From NCBI GenBank assembly GCA_046314755.1, contig JBKDBG010000004.1, forward strand, positions 1 through 36,894: DNA of 36,894 nucleotides, in the 5' to 3' direction. Position numbers and translations under genes: made by a program. This document shows, in pieces, positions 36,304 through 36,894 of the stretch. This stretch comes from UBA6183 sp046314755 (GTDB taxonomy: Bacteria > Bacteroidota > Bacteroidia > UKL13-3). Every line of letters begins with the position of its first letter. Position 1 is the stretch's first letter. Below the pieces are notes generated by a model. That model ran no database searches, had not been told where the DNA came from, and saw nothing but the letters and a program-made list of their open reading frames with translations.

Positions 36304-36849
36304 TTAACTTTCTTTTTCTACTTGTACGTAATTCAACTCTAAAGGCGTACTTCTTCCAAAAATCTTCACCATCACCTTTAATTTTTTTCTATCTTCCATC
36401 ACTTCTTCAATCACTCCGCTAAAACCACTAAATGGACCATCAATTACCTTTACAGTTTCATTTATAATATATGGTTCAACCAAAACTTCACCTTGCTCTG
36501 CAGCTTCATCGGCATTTCCTAAAATCCTGTTTACTTCAGACGGGCGTAATGGAGTTGGGGTTGATTTTCCACCCAAGAAACCAACTACACCATTCACAGA
36601 ATCGATAATATGCGAAGTTTCCCCAACAAGTTCAGCTTGAATTAGTATATATCCCGGCAAATAACTTTTTTCTTTAACTGTTTTTTTGCCATTTTTTATT
36701 TGATACACCTTTTCGGTTGGTATTAGGATCTGAGGCACATGCTTTAGTAGGCCGGCACGTTCAAGTTCCGACTCTAATTGGGCTTTTACCTTCTTTTCTT
36801 GTCCGGTAACCGCTCGTACTACATACCATTTATATTGATCCTGTGACAT
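36304..36849 (-). CDS. nusG: transcription elongation/termination factor NusG
   Basis: NusG binds RNA polymerase and couples it to Rho or the ribosome. The NGN domain begins KWYVVRAVTGQEKKVKAQLE and includes SYLPGYILIQAEL. The C-terminal KOW motif reads ETVKVIDGPFSGFSGVIEEV near residue 130. The length of 181 residues is normal. It begins 12 bp after the end of secE. Confidence 0.98.
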   Translation of the reverse strand: MSQDQYKWYVVRAVTGQEKKVKAQLESELERAGLLKHVPQILIPTEKVYQIKNGKKTVKEKSYLPGYILIQAELVGETSHIIDSVNGVVGFLGGKSTPTPLRPSEVNRILGNADEAAEQGEVLVEPYIINETVKVIDGPFSGFSGVIEEVMEDRKKLKVMVKIFGRSTPLELNYVQVEKES

Positions 36850-36861
36850 TTTCTTAGTTTA

Positions 36862-36894
36862 TTATTGAAATAGCGTGTAAAAGAAACCTAATAC
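36862..36894 (-). CDS. secE: preprotein translocase subunit SecE, C-terminal end only
   Basis: The last ten codons before a TAA stop read VLGFFYTLFQ, a hydrophobic tail of the kind seen at the end of bacterial SecE. Only 33 bp are in the window, so the call depends mainly on position: secE precedes nusG in this cluster in nearly all bacteria. The rest of the gene lies beyond the right edge. Confidence 0.75.
   Translation of the reverse strand, partial: VLGFFYTLFQ

Overview
The window comes from an AT-rich member of the Bacteroidota. The evidence is the RpoB and RpoC sequences, a DUF3467 gene just behind rpoC, a DUF5723-like outer-membrane protein, a -7 promoter box of the TAnnTTTG type, a lipoprotein with a Bacteroidota-style leader, and a giant secreted repeat protein of the kind typical of this phylum. 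The order within the phylum cannot be fixed from this sequence. All genes but one lie on the minus strand. No rRNA or tRNA gene, CRISPR array, insertion sequence or prophage is visible.

Region 1 (1-14171): one uninterrupted minus-strand reading frame of at least 4,723 codons that runs off the left edge. It encodes a giant secreted or cell-surface protein. From the N-terminus it holds a long signal peptide, a small N-terminal domain, a BNR_assoc_N-like domain, three large right-handed beta-helix modules separated by two copies of a linker domain, four IPT/TIG-like domains, a further beta-rich domain, and seven Ig/PKD-like repeats with a W[FY]RR signature (the seventh is cut by the window edge). 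The C-terminus, where a type IX secretion sorting domain would be expected, is outside the window. About 550 bp of gene-poor, AT-rich DNA separates it from accC and contains a terminator and a perfect 23-bp inverted repeat close to the start codon.

Region 2 (14727-22032): four closely spaced minus-strand genes. They encode a 909-residue membrane-anchored DUF3352-like protein with a propeller-like C-terminal half, a 541-residue lipoprotein, a DUF5723-like beta-barrel, and biotin carboxylase (accC). A promoter box lies before the first gene and a terminator after the last. The first three look like an envelope module; accC is metabolically unrelated.

Region 3 (22111-25415): a plus-strand DUF423 membrane protein converges with an FtsB/DivIC-type division gene. 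Next come enolase, with a very strong terminator behind it, and carA, which starts 11 bp before eno and has its own promoter box.

Region 4 (25496-36894): the classic transcription and translation cluster secE(partial)-nusG-rplK-rplA-rplJ-rplL-rpoB-rpoC followed by a DUF3467 gene. Hairpins lie between rplL and rpoB and between rpoC and the DUF3467 gene, and a terminator closes the cluster. This block is ordinary and well conserved. The new biology, if any, is in the giant surface protein and the envelope gene cluster.
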